Below, one piece after another: positions 8,550 through 20,030 of a stretch of 64,000 nt of DNA (position 1 is its first letter; each line of letters begins with the position of its first letter). Source of the stretch: Carpediemonas membranifera (taxonomy: Eukaryota > Fornicata); assembly GCA_019828565.1 (NCBI GenBank), contig JAHDYR010000062.1, forward strand, positions 1,485,058-1,549,057, read 5' to 3'. The translations under genes and the position numbers were made by a program. Below the pieces are notes generated by a model. It did not search any database and was not told where the DNA came from. It saw nothing but the letters and a program-made list of their open reading frames with translations.

Positions 8550-11516
8550 TCACGCCTCGTCAGGCTTGGGGAACTTTCTCTCGAGCCAGGGGATTCGCAT
8601 CTCCACGAGGTCCTCGGGCCCGATGCCCTTGAGGTCTCGCGTGCCGACAGACTCGAAGAGAAGCCCGCCGACCTCTGTGAAGTCAGCCTCCTTGATGAGC
8701 TCGGCGGTGGCCTTGCTGAGCAGGATCTGGCCGCCTGCCGCCGCCTTGCAGACCCTCGCGGCCATGTTGACGTCCATGCCGAGGAAGTCGACCTTGCGGC
8801 TGACAGTGTCATACAGGAGCTGGGGCGTGCCGGTGTGGAAGCCCATGCGGATCCTCAGACCGCGGAACAGGGGCACGCGGTGCTGGGTCGACCTGGGGCA
8901 GCTGAGGCAGTGGTCAGGGAAGTGGCCCGTGTCCTTGGGGGCGCACGCGATGTCGCAGCTGAGGCAGTACGAGGCGCCGGCGGTGTACTCCGAGGCGTAG
9001 GCGGGGTGGGCGAGGTCCGGCCAGTCCGCCGCCAGCAGGGCCATCTGGGCCACGGAGCAGAACTTGGCGCAGTCCGCAGGTGAGCTGAACGCCACCATGA
9101 ACGCGTCGCCCTCGCGCTTGATCTCCATGTTAGGCCAGATGATCCTATGCGCGGTGAGGACATCCCTCATGACCTGGGTGTGAACCTGCAGCGCCTTGGC
9201 CATGGCGTTGGGGTCTGCCGCCCACATGGCGTCGCTCGACTGGACGTTGGAGAAGAGTATCGTCGTCGTGTCCGACGATAGGTCAGCAGTGTCGCTAGCC
9301 CCGAACATCACCACGTTGAAGCTCAGGTTGCAGAACTGTGTAGTGACGGGAGCAGCCGTCTCGATGGGGCTGGCCTCCTCGAACGCCTCGCCCTCCGTGT
9401 CGACCGAGTCGTAATGACTGAAGACGACTGAGCCCGAGTCCTCCACTGACCCGGGCATGCGGGCCTCGAAGTCGTCCGAGTCGGAGTCCGAGATGATGCC
9501 GGCCGACATGATCTCGATGTTGTCGTCGTCACAGATGCGACAGCCCGCAGGCAGCCGCCGCTCGGCGAAGGGCATGCGGGAGACCCGGTCGGCCTCCTCT
9601 GCTTGTGCAGACGTCCCGCGGTCCAGGCCGACGAAGCCCTCGTCGGTCCAGTCCGTGATGCGGCGGGCAGCGATGCCCACGCGGGGGGATACCGGAATTC
9701 CGGAAACAGTGTAGCCCCGCCGGAAGGGGTTAGCGGCGGGGTTGGATCGAGACCTGCCCCGACCCAGGAGACGGGACGAGGAGGACGACACGACGGTCTT
9801 TCCACTGGGCAGGAACCTCTCAGTCGAGGATTGCCGTTCAGACCAGGCCCGCTGCATGGAGTTGGGCGACCCCCCCGTCTGAAGGGAGAGCAGTTCAAAC
9901 GAAGGCGTCGTGCACCTGTCGTCGCCCTCCCCGAACTCGTTGTGGTGACCGCTCATCGTCGACCCGACAGTGAACGTGCTGAACTCACCGCCGGACAGGT
10001 GGATGAGGATCGGTGCCCCGATTGCCGCACGGGCCTTGCGTTGGAGCGTGACGATGTCCTCGGACAACACCACATAGGCTGCGAAACACCAGAAGATGAC
10101 GGCGCCGTACCTTGTGTGGAACTCGCGGCTGATCGGGTCAGTGAGCGACAGCACGCGGCTCAGCAGCTGGTTCTTGGTCCCGGACATCAGAATGAGTCGC
10201 TCCCCGAGTCGCACCGAGTTGGCGGTCCTTAGCCCGCGTGCAGAGACCTGGTGCACGAAGACAAGTGAGAGGATCTCATAACCGCGGTGGTCGAAGCCGC
10301 ACACCTTCCCGAGCGGGTGGAGCGCGCTCATCTCGGTCATCAGCGTCGTGATCTCCTCCGAGGGCGCGTCACACCCCGACCATCGGGCGTACACCTCTCC
10401 CGCAGGCTTGTGGTCGATCTCTTCGATCATAAACCCGTCCTCGGAAATCTTCGTGACCATGCCGCCGGTGGCACTGGGAGAGAACCCGTAGCTGGAGACT
10501 GTCTTGACGTCGCACTCCGTCCAGAACGCCACCACGGCCATGGCGTTGGAGCTGACAAGCTCTTGCGTGACAATCCACATCGGGTCGCGATCAATGAGCT
10601 CCTCCCCACTTGCATTGCCCCCCACGATGCTCACATCGGTCCCGAAGAACGTCTGGATCGAGCTAATGATGTCCTCCTCGTGGCCTTGGGTGTTCAACAC
10701 GGCCACGGCCTTGGGGACCTGGCGCCGGGACGAAGACACCTCCATGCCCGCGGACTGGCACGAGATGGACGCCGCCTCGAAGCCTATGACCGGAGCAGGC
10801 ATGTCCTCCTTGCAGACTGCCCCGATCCCGACTACGCCTGAGTCGACCAGTGCAAAGATGGCGACATGCATACCAGTGACGAGGGAGTCCTCTGTGATGG
10901 CCGCGGGGTGCTCGCAGATGCCGATGAAGGGGATTTTTGTCCCGAACTCCTGCTGTATTGTCTGCTGAAGTGCGGTGGGGTCGTGCTTGGGGTGCGAGGT
11001 TATCATGAGGAAGCTCGGCTTGCGGTTATACAGCTTGCACTTCAGATGGAAGGCCGCGTCGTGCACCGCTGCGGCCGTGTCTCGGAAGGGTGATACCGCG
11101 GTGGCAGTGATTGTCTTCTCGCGAGGCCGATATTGCTCATCGCTTTCACTGTACTTGCTGACGAAAAAAGTAGTGCTCCGCTCGAACCTCAGTCTCTGCA
11201 GCAGCATGTGGAAGTCCAGGGAGTGCTTCGTCAGCATCCCCAGAGGCGTGGTGATCCGTACTGGCTGGCCGTACTTGCAGCCAACGGACGAATAGAGCGA
11301 ATCGACGCTGAGATTGGCCATTGGGATCTTCAGACAGCGCGTCCGGGACCTCTTAGTACCTTCAATCGCCTCGTCAGGCCGTGCTTTCTTGTCATGTTCA
11401 CTTGGCTTGAAGTTATCGTGGAGAATCGCTCTGAATTGCACTCTTTGCGACTGTGTTTCTCTGCCACGTCGTTTTGTTTTCGATCGGGGCCTCGAGGGCA
11501 TGGTACCACCATCCAT
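8550..11516 (-). CDS. FIST sensory domain - class III nucleotide cyclase fusion
   Basis: The 988-residue protein has a basic N-terminus, FIST_N and FIST_C-like regions (about residues 130-520), a Ser-rich low-complexity linker, and a C-terminal class III adenylate/guanylate cyclase domain (about 745-970). Cyclase landmarks are TTILFSNVQSSDAMW, REGDAFMVAF, RIRMGFHTG, DFLGMDVNMAARVC and GGQILLS. The second metal-binding Asp (GDAF) is present. The first, normally FTDI/FSDI, is Asn (FSNV). An insert carries two CLSC pairs (CLSCDIACAPK, HCLSCPRS) that could bind zinc. FIST is mainly known as a prokaryotic small-ligand sensor coupled to signalling outputs, so this looks like a one-piece sensor-cyclase. 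There is no transmembrane segment, suggesting a soluble enzyme. The start is the first ATG of the frame. Confidence 0.75.
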   Translation of the reverse strand: MDGGTMPSRPRSKTKRRGRETQSQRVQFRAILHDNFKPSEHDKKARPDEAIEGTKRSRTRCLKIPMANLSVDSLYSSVGCKYGQPVRITTPLGMLTKHSLDFHMLLQRLRFERSTTFFVSKYSESDEQYRPREKTITATAVSPFRDTAAAVHDAAFHLKCKLYNRKPSFLMITSHPKHDPTALQQTIQQEFGTKIPFIGICEHPAAITEDSLVTGMHVAIFALVDSGVVGIGAVCKEDMPAPVIGFEAASISCQSAGMEVSSSRRQVPKAVAVLNTQGHEEDIISSIQTFFGTDVSIVGGNASGEELIDRDPMWIVTQELVSSNAMAVVAFWTECDVKTVSSYGFSPSATGGMVTKISEDGFMIEEIDHKPAGEVYARWSGCDAPSEEITTLMTEMSALHPLGKVCGFDHRGYEILSLVFVHQVSARGLRTANSVRLGERLILMSGTKNQLLSRVLSLTDPISREFHTRYGAVIFWCFAAYVVLSEDIVTLQRKARAAIGAPILIHLSGGEFSTFTVGSTMSGHHNEFGEGDDRCTTPSFELLSLQTGGSPNSMQRAWSERQSSTERFLPSGKTVVSSSSSRLLGRGRSRSNPAANPFRRGYTVSGIPVSPRVGIAARRITDWTDEGFVGLDRGTSAQAEEADRVSRMPFAERRLPAGCRICDDDNIEIMSAGIISDSDSDDFEARMPGSVEDSGSVVFSHYDSVDTEGEAFEEASPIETAAPVTTQFCNLSFNVVMFGASDTADLSSDTTTILFSNVQSSDAMWAADPNAMAKALQVHTQVMRDVLTAHRIIWPNMEIKREGDAFMVAFSSPADCAKFCSVAQMALLAADWPDLAHPAYASEYTAGASYCLSCDIACAPKDTGHFPDHCLSCPRSTQHRVPLFRGLRIRMGFHTGTPQLLYDTVSRKVDFLGMDVNMAARVCKAAAGGQILLSKATAELIKEADFTEVGGLLFESVGTRDLKGIGPEDLVEMRIPWLERKFPKPDEA

Positions 11517-11661
11517 TGTGTTGGATTATTCTTAAGTTCGTATTGGGCCGAGAAATTTGGAGATCCACGCAGATTGAGAGAATCAGATCGTATCCAGGCT
11601 TGATATACTCAATACACTGACTAAAGCTGACTTTACAAACAAATTCGTCAAAACTTCGGGG

Positions 11662-13062
11662 TCACCCGCCTGTCTCCAGCAGGTCGACGAGGTCCTCTAT
11701 TGCCATGGTCAGTCGACTCAGGTCCACAGTCGTATCGCCCAGACGGACCTCGCCCTCCCTCGGGCCGACCATGTCGACGTCGACATCTTCCCCGATGATG
11801 TCTGGCAGTAGGTTCAGGTCAGCCTCAGTGACAGCGGCGGCGGACTCATTCTCGACTGGCTCGGCGTGTATCGCCGGGAAGTGCGTCTCCTCCCCGAAGC
11901 CGACGGCGACGGACTCGTGGACGTCGTCGAACCACGGCGGGAGGTCCATGTCGACCCGGTTGGCTCGGATCAGCTGCAGGGCCGCCATCTTGGCGTCATG
12001 CCCACTCCGCAGTGTCCGTCGAGCCGCCCGGTGGGCGTCTGCAGTCGCCCGAGTCGTCTCGACGACAACTCTCGCGATGAGTCCGTCGATGACGTCCGGG
12101 TCCTGGCAGGCCTTGAGCGTCGCGAGATATTCCTTGGGAAGCTTGTTCCTATCGATGCTGGCCTGGGTCTGCGCCATGTCAGCCTTCGAAACGGGGGCCG
12201 CGGCTGACCCACACACGGGGCATACGAACGTCTGCACTGTCCCGTCGACCACGGTGCGGCCCACGTCCGTAGTCTCGAGCTTGATGCTGAAGGGGAAGCG
12301 GCCGTTGATCTTGACCTTGTCGATGCCGGTGAACTCCGTCGCCAGGCTCCGTCTCAGCGGGCCCAGCGCGTCCAGCGTGCGAGCCCGGAACTTGACCCGA
12401 CCCGACTTCTCCACAATGATGCTGATGCTGGGGTCGACCGGCAGGTGCCGTAGGCTGCCCGAGTTCGGGTCATAAATGATGGTCAGCCCCCGCTCCGTGC
12501 CCGTGAACCCCGGCCCGGTCCGAATCCACCAGCCCCCCTTCGGCCGCCGTCTCCCCACTGCACCGCCGCCCTCTAGCTTGTACTCAAGCTCGTACTTGAG
12601 GTCGTCGCGCTCGGCGATGCAGTCTGCGGAGCGGTGTGGGTCGAAGGGCTCGTTGACGTTGCACCGTGGGTTCGGGCACGTATACAAGATGTCCGCAGCC
12701 TTCGCCTCCTTGCCGAAGTCCTTGTTCACGCCCTGTGAGATCATCTCAAGGCGGTATGTGATGGCGTTGATGAGGAATTTGAAGTCGATGGTGTAACATG
12801 GACCTGTCGCTGCCTTCTCGGCGGCATTGGCGGGGGTTGCGTGCTCGATGATCAATCCATCGGCTTGCAATTTGCCAGTAATATGCTGTATTTGCTTCTC
12901 AGAGAGCCCGAGGGTGTTGCAAAGCTCGGTCGTCGTGACAGTTTGTGATCCAGCCATGATGCGGTTAAGAATGTAGTTCATTACAACATAATACCGTGGT
13001 TTGTACATCATATTGAGCGTTAAATACGCCAATGCCGACAGACTATTGGTTTTGGGCGGCAT
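11662..13062 (-). CDS. TFIIE alpha-like general transcription factor
   Basis: The N-terminal part is a winged-helix domain (VMNYILNRI, TTTELCNTLGLSEKQIQHIT, LQADGLIIE) followed by the TFIIE-alpha junction (YTIDFKFLINAITYRLEMIS) and a zinc-ribbon start (YTCPNPRC). In human TFIIE-alpha the corresponding stretch is a YYINYRTLVNVVKYKL-type helix leading to CPVC. TFIIE recruits and stimulates TFIIH at RNA polymerase II promoters. A second Cys pair (FVCPVCG) and a long acidic, Asp-rich tail follow, as in the family. The frame is open further upstream, but the ATG at 13062 fits the domain edge and has a GGCAGGTTATG variant of the start motif shortly before it. The product would be 466 residues. The ribbon spacing is unusual, so an archaeal TFE-like or RPC-subunit relative cannot be excluded. 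Confidence 0.65.
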   Translation of the reverse strand: MPPKTNSLSALAYLTLNMMYKPRYYVVMNYILNRIMAGSQTVTTTELCNTLGLSEKQIQHITGKLQADGLIIEHATPANAAEKAATGPCYTIDFKFLINAITYRLEMISQGVNKDFGKEAKAADILYTCPNPRCNVNEPFDPHRSADCIAERDDLKYELEYKLEGGGAVGRRRPKGGWWIRTGPGFTGTERGLTIIYDPNSGSLRHLPVDPSISIIVEKSGRVKFRARTLDALGPLRRSLATEFTGIDKVKINGRFPFSIKLETTDVGRTVVDGTVQTFVCPVCGSAAAPVSKADMAQTQASIDRNKLPKEYLATLKACQDPDVIDGLIARVVVETTRATADAHRAARRTLRSGHDAKMAALQLIRANRVDMDLPPWFDDVHESVAVGFGEETHFPAIHAEPVENESAAAVTEADLNLLPDIIGEDVDVDMVGPREGEVRLGDTTVDLSRLTMAIEDLVDLLETGG

Positions 13063-13255
13063 CGCGGCTCGATAGTTGCATAACCTGCCGTGTGTGTCAC
13101 TCGACCGCCCAGGCATGAGGACAAGAGAACGGCGTGCCCAGAAGCTGCTACTGTGCCCGTACATCATAATATGTGATAATTCATTCGAATGGAGTAAGTG
13201 GAGATTTATGATCAGGTCGGCAGTACTGGCTTCAATCCGTGAATAAACACTGGAG

Positions 13256-16200
13256 CTACCCAGTGATCTGGCGGTCGAGCAACACAAACGACCTGCTCTT
13301 GATATCCAGCTGTCGCAGCAAGTGCTTCAGTACAATGGCGTACAGCCCGACGATGACGATGGAGTTGGACACGCACAGCCCGACGGTTGCAACCTCCGCA
13401 CCGCTGAGAACGTACATCATACGCTGGTGGCGGTCCATGAAGGTGTCGAACAGCACCTCCGCGATGGGCTGGGCGACCTTGAGCATCTCTACTGCGGTGC
13501 CGACGGGGAATTGGTCATTCGACGAGAAGGACGCGGCAAGTGCAGTATACCCGGCGATGGTGGGAACTAGGTCGTCGGGCAGCGTGCCCTGCAGGGCGTA
13601 TTCGATGACGATGGAGGGGGGCTTCAGCTCACCGATGATGGCCTCAAACTCCTCTGTGCGCGCCACGAAGTTGCCCGCCATCCTCGCATTGTTCCCTGGC
13701 CCCGTGCTGAGCGCGAGGGCCTCGCTGGTGAGCCCCATGACCAGAGTGTCTGCGGGACTGGTGCCCGAGAGGTACTCGGACATGAAGTAGTCCAGCATAA
13801 TGAGGAGGAAGGCGACGGCGAGGATGACGATGACGCAGCCGGCAATGACCAACAACGCCGCGACCGTGCCGTAGAAGTACTTCCGGAGCGAGTAGTTCAG
13901 TGCCTTTCGCCGCACCTGCACAGTCGACTCCCGGCGGTGGCGATGGAACGAGCTGAGCCCGATGAGCATCGAGGGCAGCATGAAGAAGAGAGAGAACATC
14001 AGCGTCGCGAATACAATGCACAGCGACGTCACTGCCGTCCCCATGTAAGCCAGTCGCGTCCACTCCACCGTGCACAGGACGGACCCGACACGACCATCCC
14101 GGACAGCACTGGCCGCATCCACGAGATCGCCCAGGTCTGTAGGGATCTGTACACCGGTCAACACTAGGGCCAGAGCCATCTCGGCCTGGTTGGAGACGGG
14201 TAGCTCGAGGTCGGCGGTCCTGGTCCCGTATCGCGTCTGGTCGATCGGCCTGTCGTCAGAGGAGTCCCACTCGAAGCCGACAAGGCGACTGGGCAGGGCA
14301 CGCTCGTCGATGGAGGCGCTCGAGGCAGCGAGGCAGCTCGCAATATTCATCGTGCGGTTCACAATCTCGAGATACGTTTCGAAATCATCTGTATCCAGCT
14401 GCGAATCCGACTCGGCGACGGCCAAGTACGTCTCTCTCGAGTCGTCGAGGACTGCAAACGCCGCCCCCAGGCTTTCCAGGGCAAACTCATCCACGTTGAC
14501 AGCGAATCGCTGCACCGCGGTCAGGGTCTGGTGCACGGCGATGTTGAGACTGTTGAACGCCGCCATCGAGTCCCTCGCGGTGGCGACGTCATCGTACGAG
14601 TTCAGAACGGCGTACGACAGGGGCGCGATAGTGGTGACGACCGCGCCGATGCAGGCGACGACCACGAGCAGGGCTGCGCCGACGATGACCTGGTGGGCCA
14701 TCTGTCTGCGGCGCCGCTCTCTGATCAGGGCGGTGGGAGCGACTGCGATGAGGGTGCATACGATGTTGCAGGCGCTGAGTCCAACGAGAATCAGCGCCGT
14801 GCTCAGCGTCTCGGGTGGCTCGATGCTATCCGACACCACGCCGTTTAGATTGTCCAGGGCAGACCAGTAGCTGTCCAGGGAATCGGTCAGCTTCCTGTCG
14901 AACACGATGGCCGTAGCCAGGGTGACCTGCTCGGCGGCCGTCCTGGCGGTGGTGTCGTAAGCAGTGTCGGTGTACCACGTCGTCTCGTTATGCCCGTACA
15001 TTCCACTGTCGAAGCCATGGTACGTCTCGGACGAGAAGTTCCAGGCGACATCGAAGAGCACGACAAGGTCAGCAGAATACCCGTGGCCGAACGCCGCGAC
15101 ATTCAGCGCGACTCTTTCGTAGTAGAAGGAGAGGTCCCAGGCCTGTAGGGCGGCGGCCATCTCGGGGCTGGTGCCGATTGACGGAGACGTCTCGAAGGCA
15201 GAGAGCAGCTCCGAGAAGGAAACGTCGCCCAGGAATGTCGTCTGGTACGAGTTGAACGAGGCTACGTCCCCGCCGACGACGAACCTTGCCAGATGGAGGG
15301 ATGCGAGTGTGTGGGTGCCGAGGAAGGCGATGGGGTCGAACGACAGGTGCCCCGAGAGCGCCTCGAAGGACTCAAAGGCGCCGAGCAGGTTGGACAGGAG
15401 GAGGCCGAAGCGGATGATCGTGAAGATGACGCCGATGGAGAAGATGGCGATGGCGAGCATAAGCCCGGCCATCTCGATGACGGAGATGCCCGTGTCGCCG
15501 GGCGTGTGGTTGCTGTTGAACGAGTCCGTACTGGCCCCCACCTGCTTGCTCTTGAACTTCGTCCGCAGGAAAAGCTTGACCTCGGCTACGAGCCCGCGTT
15601 TGTGGGTCCGCATCGCCTCCATGACGAGGGCCTCGTCGCTTGACATGCTGCTCGGCCCGCTGCTCTCTTCCTCCACTGGGAAGTCCTCGGCCCGCTTCTC
15701 GCTGTCGAGGTGGAAGACAGGCCCGGCGGTCTCGGTGGCGTGGGGGGTGAAGCTGACACGCCGCTTGTGGCCGGGGGAGTCGGGGGACTTCCAGAGAACG
15801 TCGTCGTTGTTGAACGACTGCAGCTTGTCCTCCGAGCCCACTGTGACCAGCTCAGCCGTGATGCTCTTGTAGTGGGCCGGACGGATCTCCTTCTTCACCC
15901 AAGTCGGAGAGTCGTCCCCATCAATTGATGAGGTCTTGCTGTCTCTGAGCAACGCCCGGTCGGCCTGGCGTCTCGCGTGCACCGAGGAGGTCTCGGGCTC
16001 AAGGAAGAAGCTGGTGTCGGTCAAGTCAAATCCGAGACTGGGGACCGGCGAGTCAGAATCTGGATCCATGACCGTCAGATCTTTCTCGATATCTGTAAAT
16101 CTCTCCCGCATCGCATGTACGATTCGGATCTGTCGCTGGACCTGAGCCTTGGACGCTCCCAGACAGGTGGCGAGAGCCATGTCGCAGGATCGAAGGACTG

Positions 16201-19200
16201 ATGTAAACGACCGCGACACCAACCAGAAGGACAGCACCGTGATGATGACCATCTGGGCGATCGCTACGACGCCGAGGATGAGGGCCGACTCTCGGACAAG
16301 CGAGAGGGTCTCAGCGCGGGCCTCGTCCAGCAGCGTGAGACAGATGCCGGGGAAGAGGCGGACGGCGTTGGACACGATGTACTCCTGCGCCTGGGCGATC
16401 GTCTCGTCCGCATAGAGGTCTGCACTGAAGCCTGCGGTCCGGTTGGCGACGGTGGACAGCGCCGAGGCGACCCGCACGGCGACGACCCATATGTCGATGG
16501 GCGTGTACTCTGTGGCGCTGGGGGTGATGACGTGATGGTGTCTCGAGAGGAAAGTCTTGGGGAAGTTGTCGGGCAGAGTGAAGAGGAAGTCAAAGTTTGT
16601 CACGATCGAGTCGTGACTCGCCTCCATCAGCGGGGCGAGCGGCTCTGAGTACGCCTGGTCGATGTATGTCTGGTCCAGCGCCAGTGTGGAAGCCAGCAGG
16701 GCGGCCTGCTGGATGTCGTATGAAAGCTGGTGGACCGAACTCATGGTCGAGTGTACCGCCCGGATGAGCTCGGCCACGGCGAACACGAAGACGAACGTCA
16801 GCCCGAGCAGGACCAGGTTGATCACGAGCACGACGAGTAGACTCTGCTGGAGCTGGGCAATGGTCGTCTGCTTCTCGGCGCTCTTGCCGGTCCGGGTCAT
16901 CGACGAGGCCGACGAGAGCGACTCTGAGTCGTCGGAGTCAGCGTCCACCTCGTCGGCGTACTCTACTTTGATCCGCTGCACGGCCGCCTTGTCCCTCATG
17001 ACCGTGTCGAGGAAGAACAGCAGCCATTCCCTGATGACTGCCTCGCCTGGGAACCGTTTGAAGAGGTGAAGGTAGAGCGCCTCCGCCTCGTTCGCCGTGG
17101 TGCCGACGAGCTCGGCCTGACGCACGACGGCCTTCAGGTCGGGCGTGCGGTGTGCCAAGAGGGGCCAGAAGTGTGCTAAGTGTCGCAGTGCAACCATATG
17201 GTGCTTTCTGGCGGCATTCAGCATCCGTTCGATCTCGAGATGGGCGCTGGCTTGTTCGTGGCCGCCCAGCACGAAGACGTGCTTCATCTGAGTAATGAAT
17301 CCTGATACACCGCGTGCAAAGAGCTGTTGGTCGAACCGAACCTTACGGTACGACTCCTCGATGAGTGCGGTCAGCATAGCTTGGCTTGAGTTGATGGTCT
17401 CCGCGCCGTGTGTCGACGCCACGAGGATGACCGTCGACAGGGTCACCGTCGCTGTGTTGTGGTATAGCGCCACAGCCCGCCTGAGCACTGTCAGCCCGGC
17501 CTTGACCATGGTCTCCTGGTTGATGTCGTCGGGGCCAGACCGCCCGAACGCTGCCCCATCCCTGTCGACGAGGGGGCGGGTGCCGATCTCGATGGTGCGG
17601 ACAGAGGCGGCGGACAGGCTGGCGATGGCCAGGGAGGTCGGCTTTTCGGCGACAACGCGGCGTATAAGCATGGCTCGCTGCCCCGGCTCCAGCAGGGTGG
17701 ATTTGAAGAGATCAAAACGGGTCCGCTGGGCGAGCTCGGGTTGCAAGAGCACAGCTAGTACAAGCCTCTCGCAGTACCGGATGCGGATGAGCGTGACATA
17801 GCTGGCCAGAAGCGCTGCCACAATCGACAGGCCCGCGAGAGCGACGGCAAGGCCGAGCTCGATAACTTGGGAAGCATTAGTGGGGATGACGTCCTTGGCC
17901 GTGGCCAGCTCGACCGCGGAGAAGAGCACGCTGGAGAGGGGAACAACGGCAGCGGCCCCCAGGATGGCGGCGTGCAGCAGGTTCAGCCGGAGCCGGCGGA
18001 ACGGGGCGCCCCAGAGCAATAAGGCCAGCCCGACAGCATCAACGACTACGGCAAGGAGGGCGGTCACCCCGCGGGCCACGAGTGTGACGAGGGTGGACAG
18101 GGCGTCGAGCCCTGTGAGGTCCACGACATGGACCCCCACACAGGCGCCCGTCGCTGCCGCCGAGAGCACGGCTACCGCAGCAACCAGGCCCGCGGTGAGG
18201 GGTTCGGCGCTGAGGAAGGTGGGGGGCGGCGCGAGGACGAGCTGAACGAAGAAGGCCGCCGCAGCGAACACTACGACCAGCCCTAGGGCGACAACCGCTG
18301 CCACGGACACAGCTACGAGCTCGGCGGCCGACTGCTGGGCGTCTGTTGCTGTCGTGAGCACTGCAGAGACGGCGCACCCGAGGGAGCCGACGAGGCAGGC
18401 GCTGAGTACTGTGGGTAGGGCCAGCAGCAGGCCCGTGGCGCCGCGGCGGCCCCGGTTGAGTGCTGTGCTGTTGTCCGAGCGGATCGAGAACTGGTTCCAC
18501 ACGACCTGGGCGATGACCGCCACGAGATACACCAGCCCGACCACAGCCATGAGGTACGGCGGAACGAATGGGGCCGCAGCAGGCAGAGAGAAAAGCGCCA
18601 TAATTCCCTGCATCGCGCCCGCCCGGTCATCATAGCGGCCCATGAACGTGTGGGCGATCAGCACGGGCAGGAGCAGCGTCTGCAGCAGCGCCACGCCCAA
18701 CCCAACAACTGGCGCGGACCCGAGAGGTTTGCCGGCCGGGTTGGCGAACAGATCGAGTACACGTGACGATGGGGTGACCATGAGGGCGGCCTCTTTCGTC
18801 TGGGCCTCGAGCCGGGCGAGCTGCCACTTTTTGCGGACCTCGAGGTTCCTCGCGGCAACGGACGATAGCATAGAGCACACTACTGCGACTGTCTCGGCGA
18901 TGCTCTTGATCTGGTGCTCTGGACGTGCGGCGGAGCTCTCGAAAGCCGTTACCATGCCGTCTTCGTCCTGCACACCCAGATCGCGGGCCAGAGCACGCGC
19001 CTGGGCGATTGTCGCAGGGTTGGCGGGGGCCACAGCGATGCCGCCGAACACAAAGCTTGCGATGTGCGTCTTGTCGACCTCTATGGCCATGGCCCCGTCG
19101 GCAAAGAGGCCCGTGTGGCACACGCCGTGCTGTGGCTTTCCCAGCGTCACTAAGTTGAGCCTGGCGTTGGAGGCAAGGCAGCGCTGCACGCCCTCCTCGG

Positions 19201-19829
19201 TGCTCTTGGTGTACTTGGCGCAGAAAGGGTTAGGATGAACCTGTTCTACGATCTTTCGGCCGGCGTGGTCGATGAGCTGGCCGGCCATGCGGCCGTGGAA
19301 CGCCATGCGCTCGACCAGCAGATGGAGCTTGTTGTGGTTGATGAGACTGTCTATCGCCATCCCTGCCATGCCTGCCTCCCTGGAGCTGCGGTCTATGTAC
19401 AAGAAGGGCTCGAGCATTCGAACCCGGGCGGCAATGGTGGTATGGTCAGACAAATCAACGTCGCCGAAGACATAATCTAAGGTGTCCATGTATGGGCCGT
19501 TTTCAAGCGACGTAGTAGATGTAACAACGGAGGTATTTGAGAAAGAGAAGAGATCGGGGTTGTTTTCGATCGCCGGGGAACAAGTGAGCAAACTCGCATC
19601 GTCAACGTCCTGTGTTACTGAGAAGGAGCGAACATACCTCTATGTCAAGCATTCTGCTGTTCGATTGCCCGACACGATTGGGACGGCGAGATATTTTGGA
19701 GACCCGAAATGAAGTGATCATCGGAACCTGCCACCACAGCTGTATCTCAGATACGGCCGCCAGGGCCTGACGTCGGCTGACACTGGTGCCGCACCACATG
19801 GCGACGTCGGGAAACGTGCCCTTTGACAT
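13256..19829 (-). CDS. Giant PocR-domain/TmcB-like polytopic membrane protein, two exons
   Basis: Exons 19638-19829 and 13256-19609, joined across a 28-nt intron, give about 2,180 residues. Near residues 160-260 lies a PocR-type sensory domain with its Cys/His set (NPFCAKYTKSTEEG, VQRCLASNA, GVCHTGLF, FVFGGIAVAP). A bundle of roughly eight hydrophobic helices follows (about 350-680), then a helical TPR-like stretch typical of TmcB/TmcC proteins (YLHLFKRFPGEAVIREWLLF). An acidic Ser-rich linker leads to several widely spaced pairs of membrane helices with large extracytosolic loops to the C-terminus. Tmc-family proteins are large membrane proteins of protists with poorly defined sensory or channel-like roles. 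PocR domains bind small hydrocarbon derivatives in bacteria. The N-terminal exon is supported by the intron signals and the continuous frame; the exact first Met (19829 or later) is open. Confidence 0.65.
19610..19637 (-). other. Spliceosomal intron, 28 nt
   Basis: Begins GTATGT and ends CAGTAACACAG. It joins LDIE to DVDDASLLTC in frame with the giant membrane protein. Confidence 0.65.
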
Positions 19830-19961
19830 GATTATTTATGCCGGCCCGAATCGTGTTGCAAGGCGGCCACTGTTGGCGTTATTGTACTTCAGGATGGTAT
19901 AATGCAAGTTCATTTAACAGCCAAGCGCTACCAACACACTCCTCTTAATCTTGAACATCGG

Positions 19962-19972
19962 CTAAACTGCAC
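19962..19972 (-). promoter_or_regulatory. Initiator-like GTGCAGTTTAG motif upstream of the giant gene
   Basis: Sense to the PocR-Tmc gene, 133 nt before its proposed ATG. An ATG at 19958 just after it opens only a 14-codon frame, so the motif may start a longer leader with an upstream ORF or a further small exon. Confidence 0.3.
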
Positions 19973-20030
19973 AATCCTCATGACTCCACATGTCGCCAAA
20001 TGCTACGATTTAAGACACTAATATCACAGT

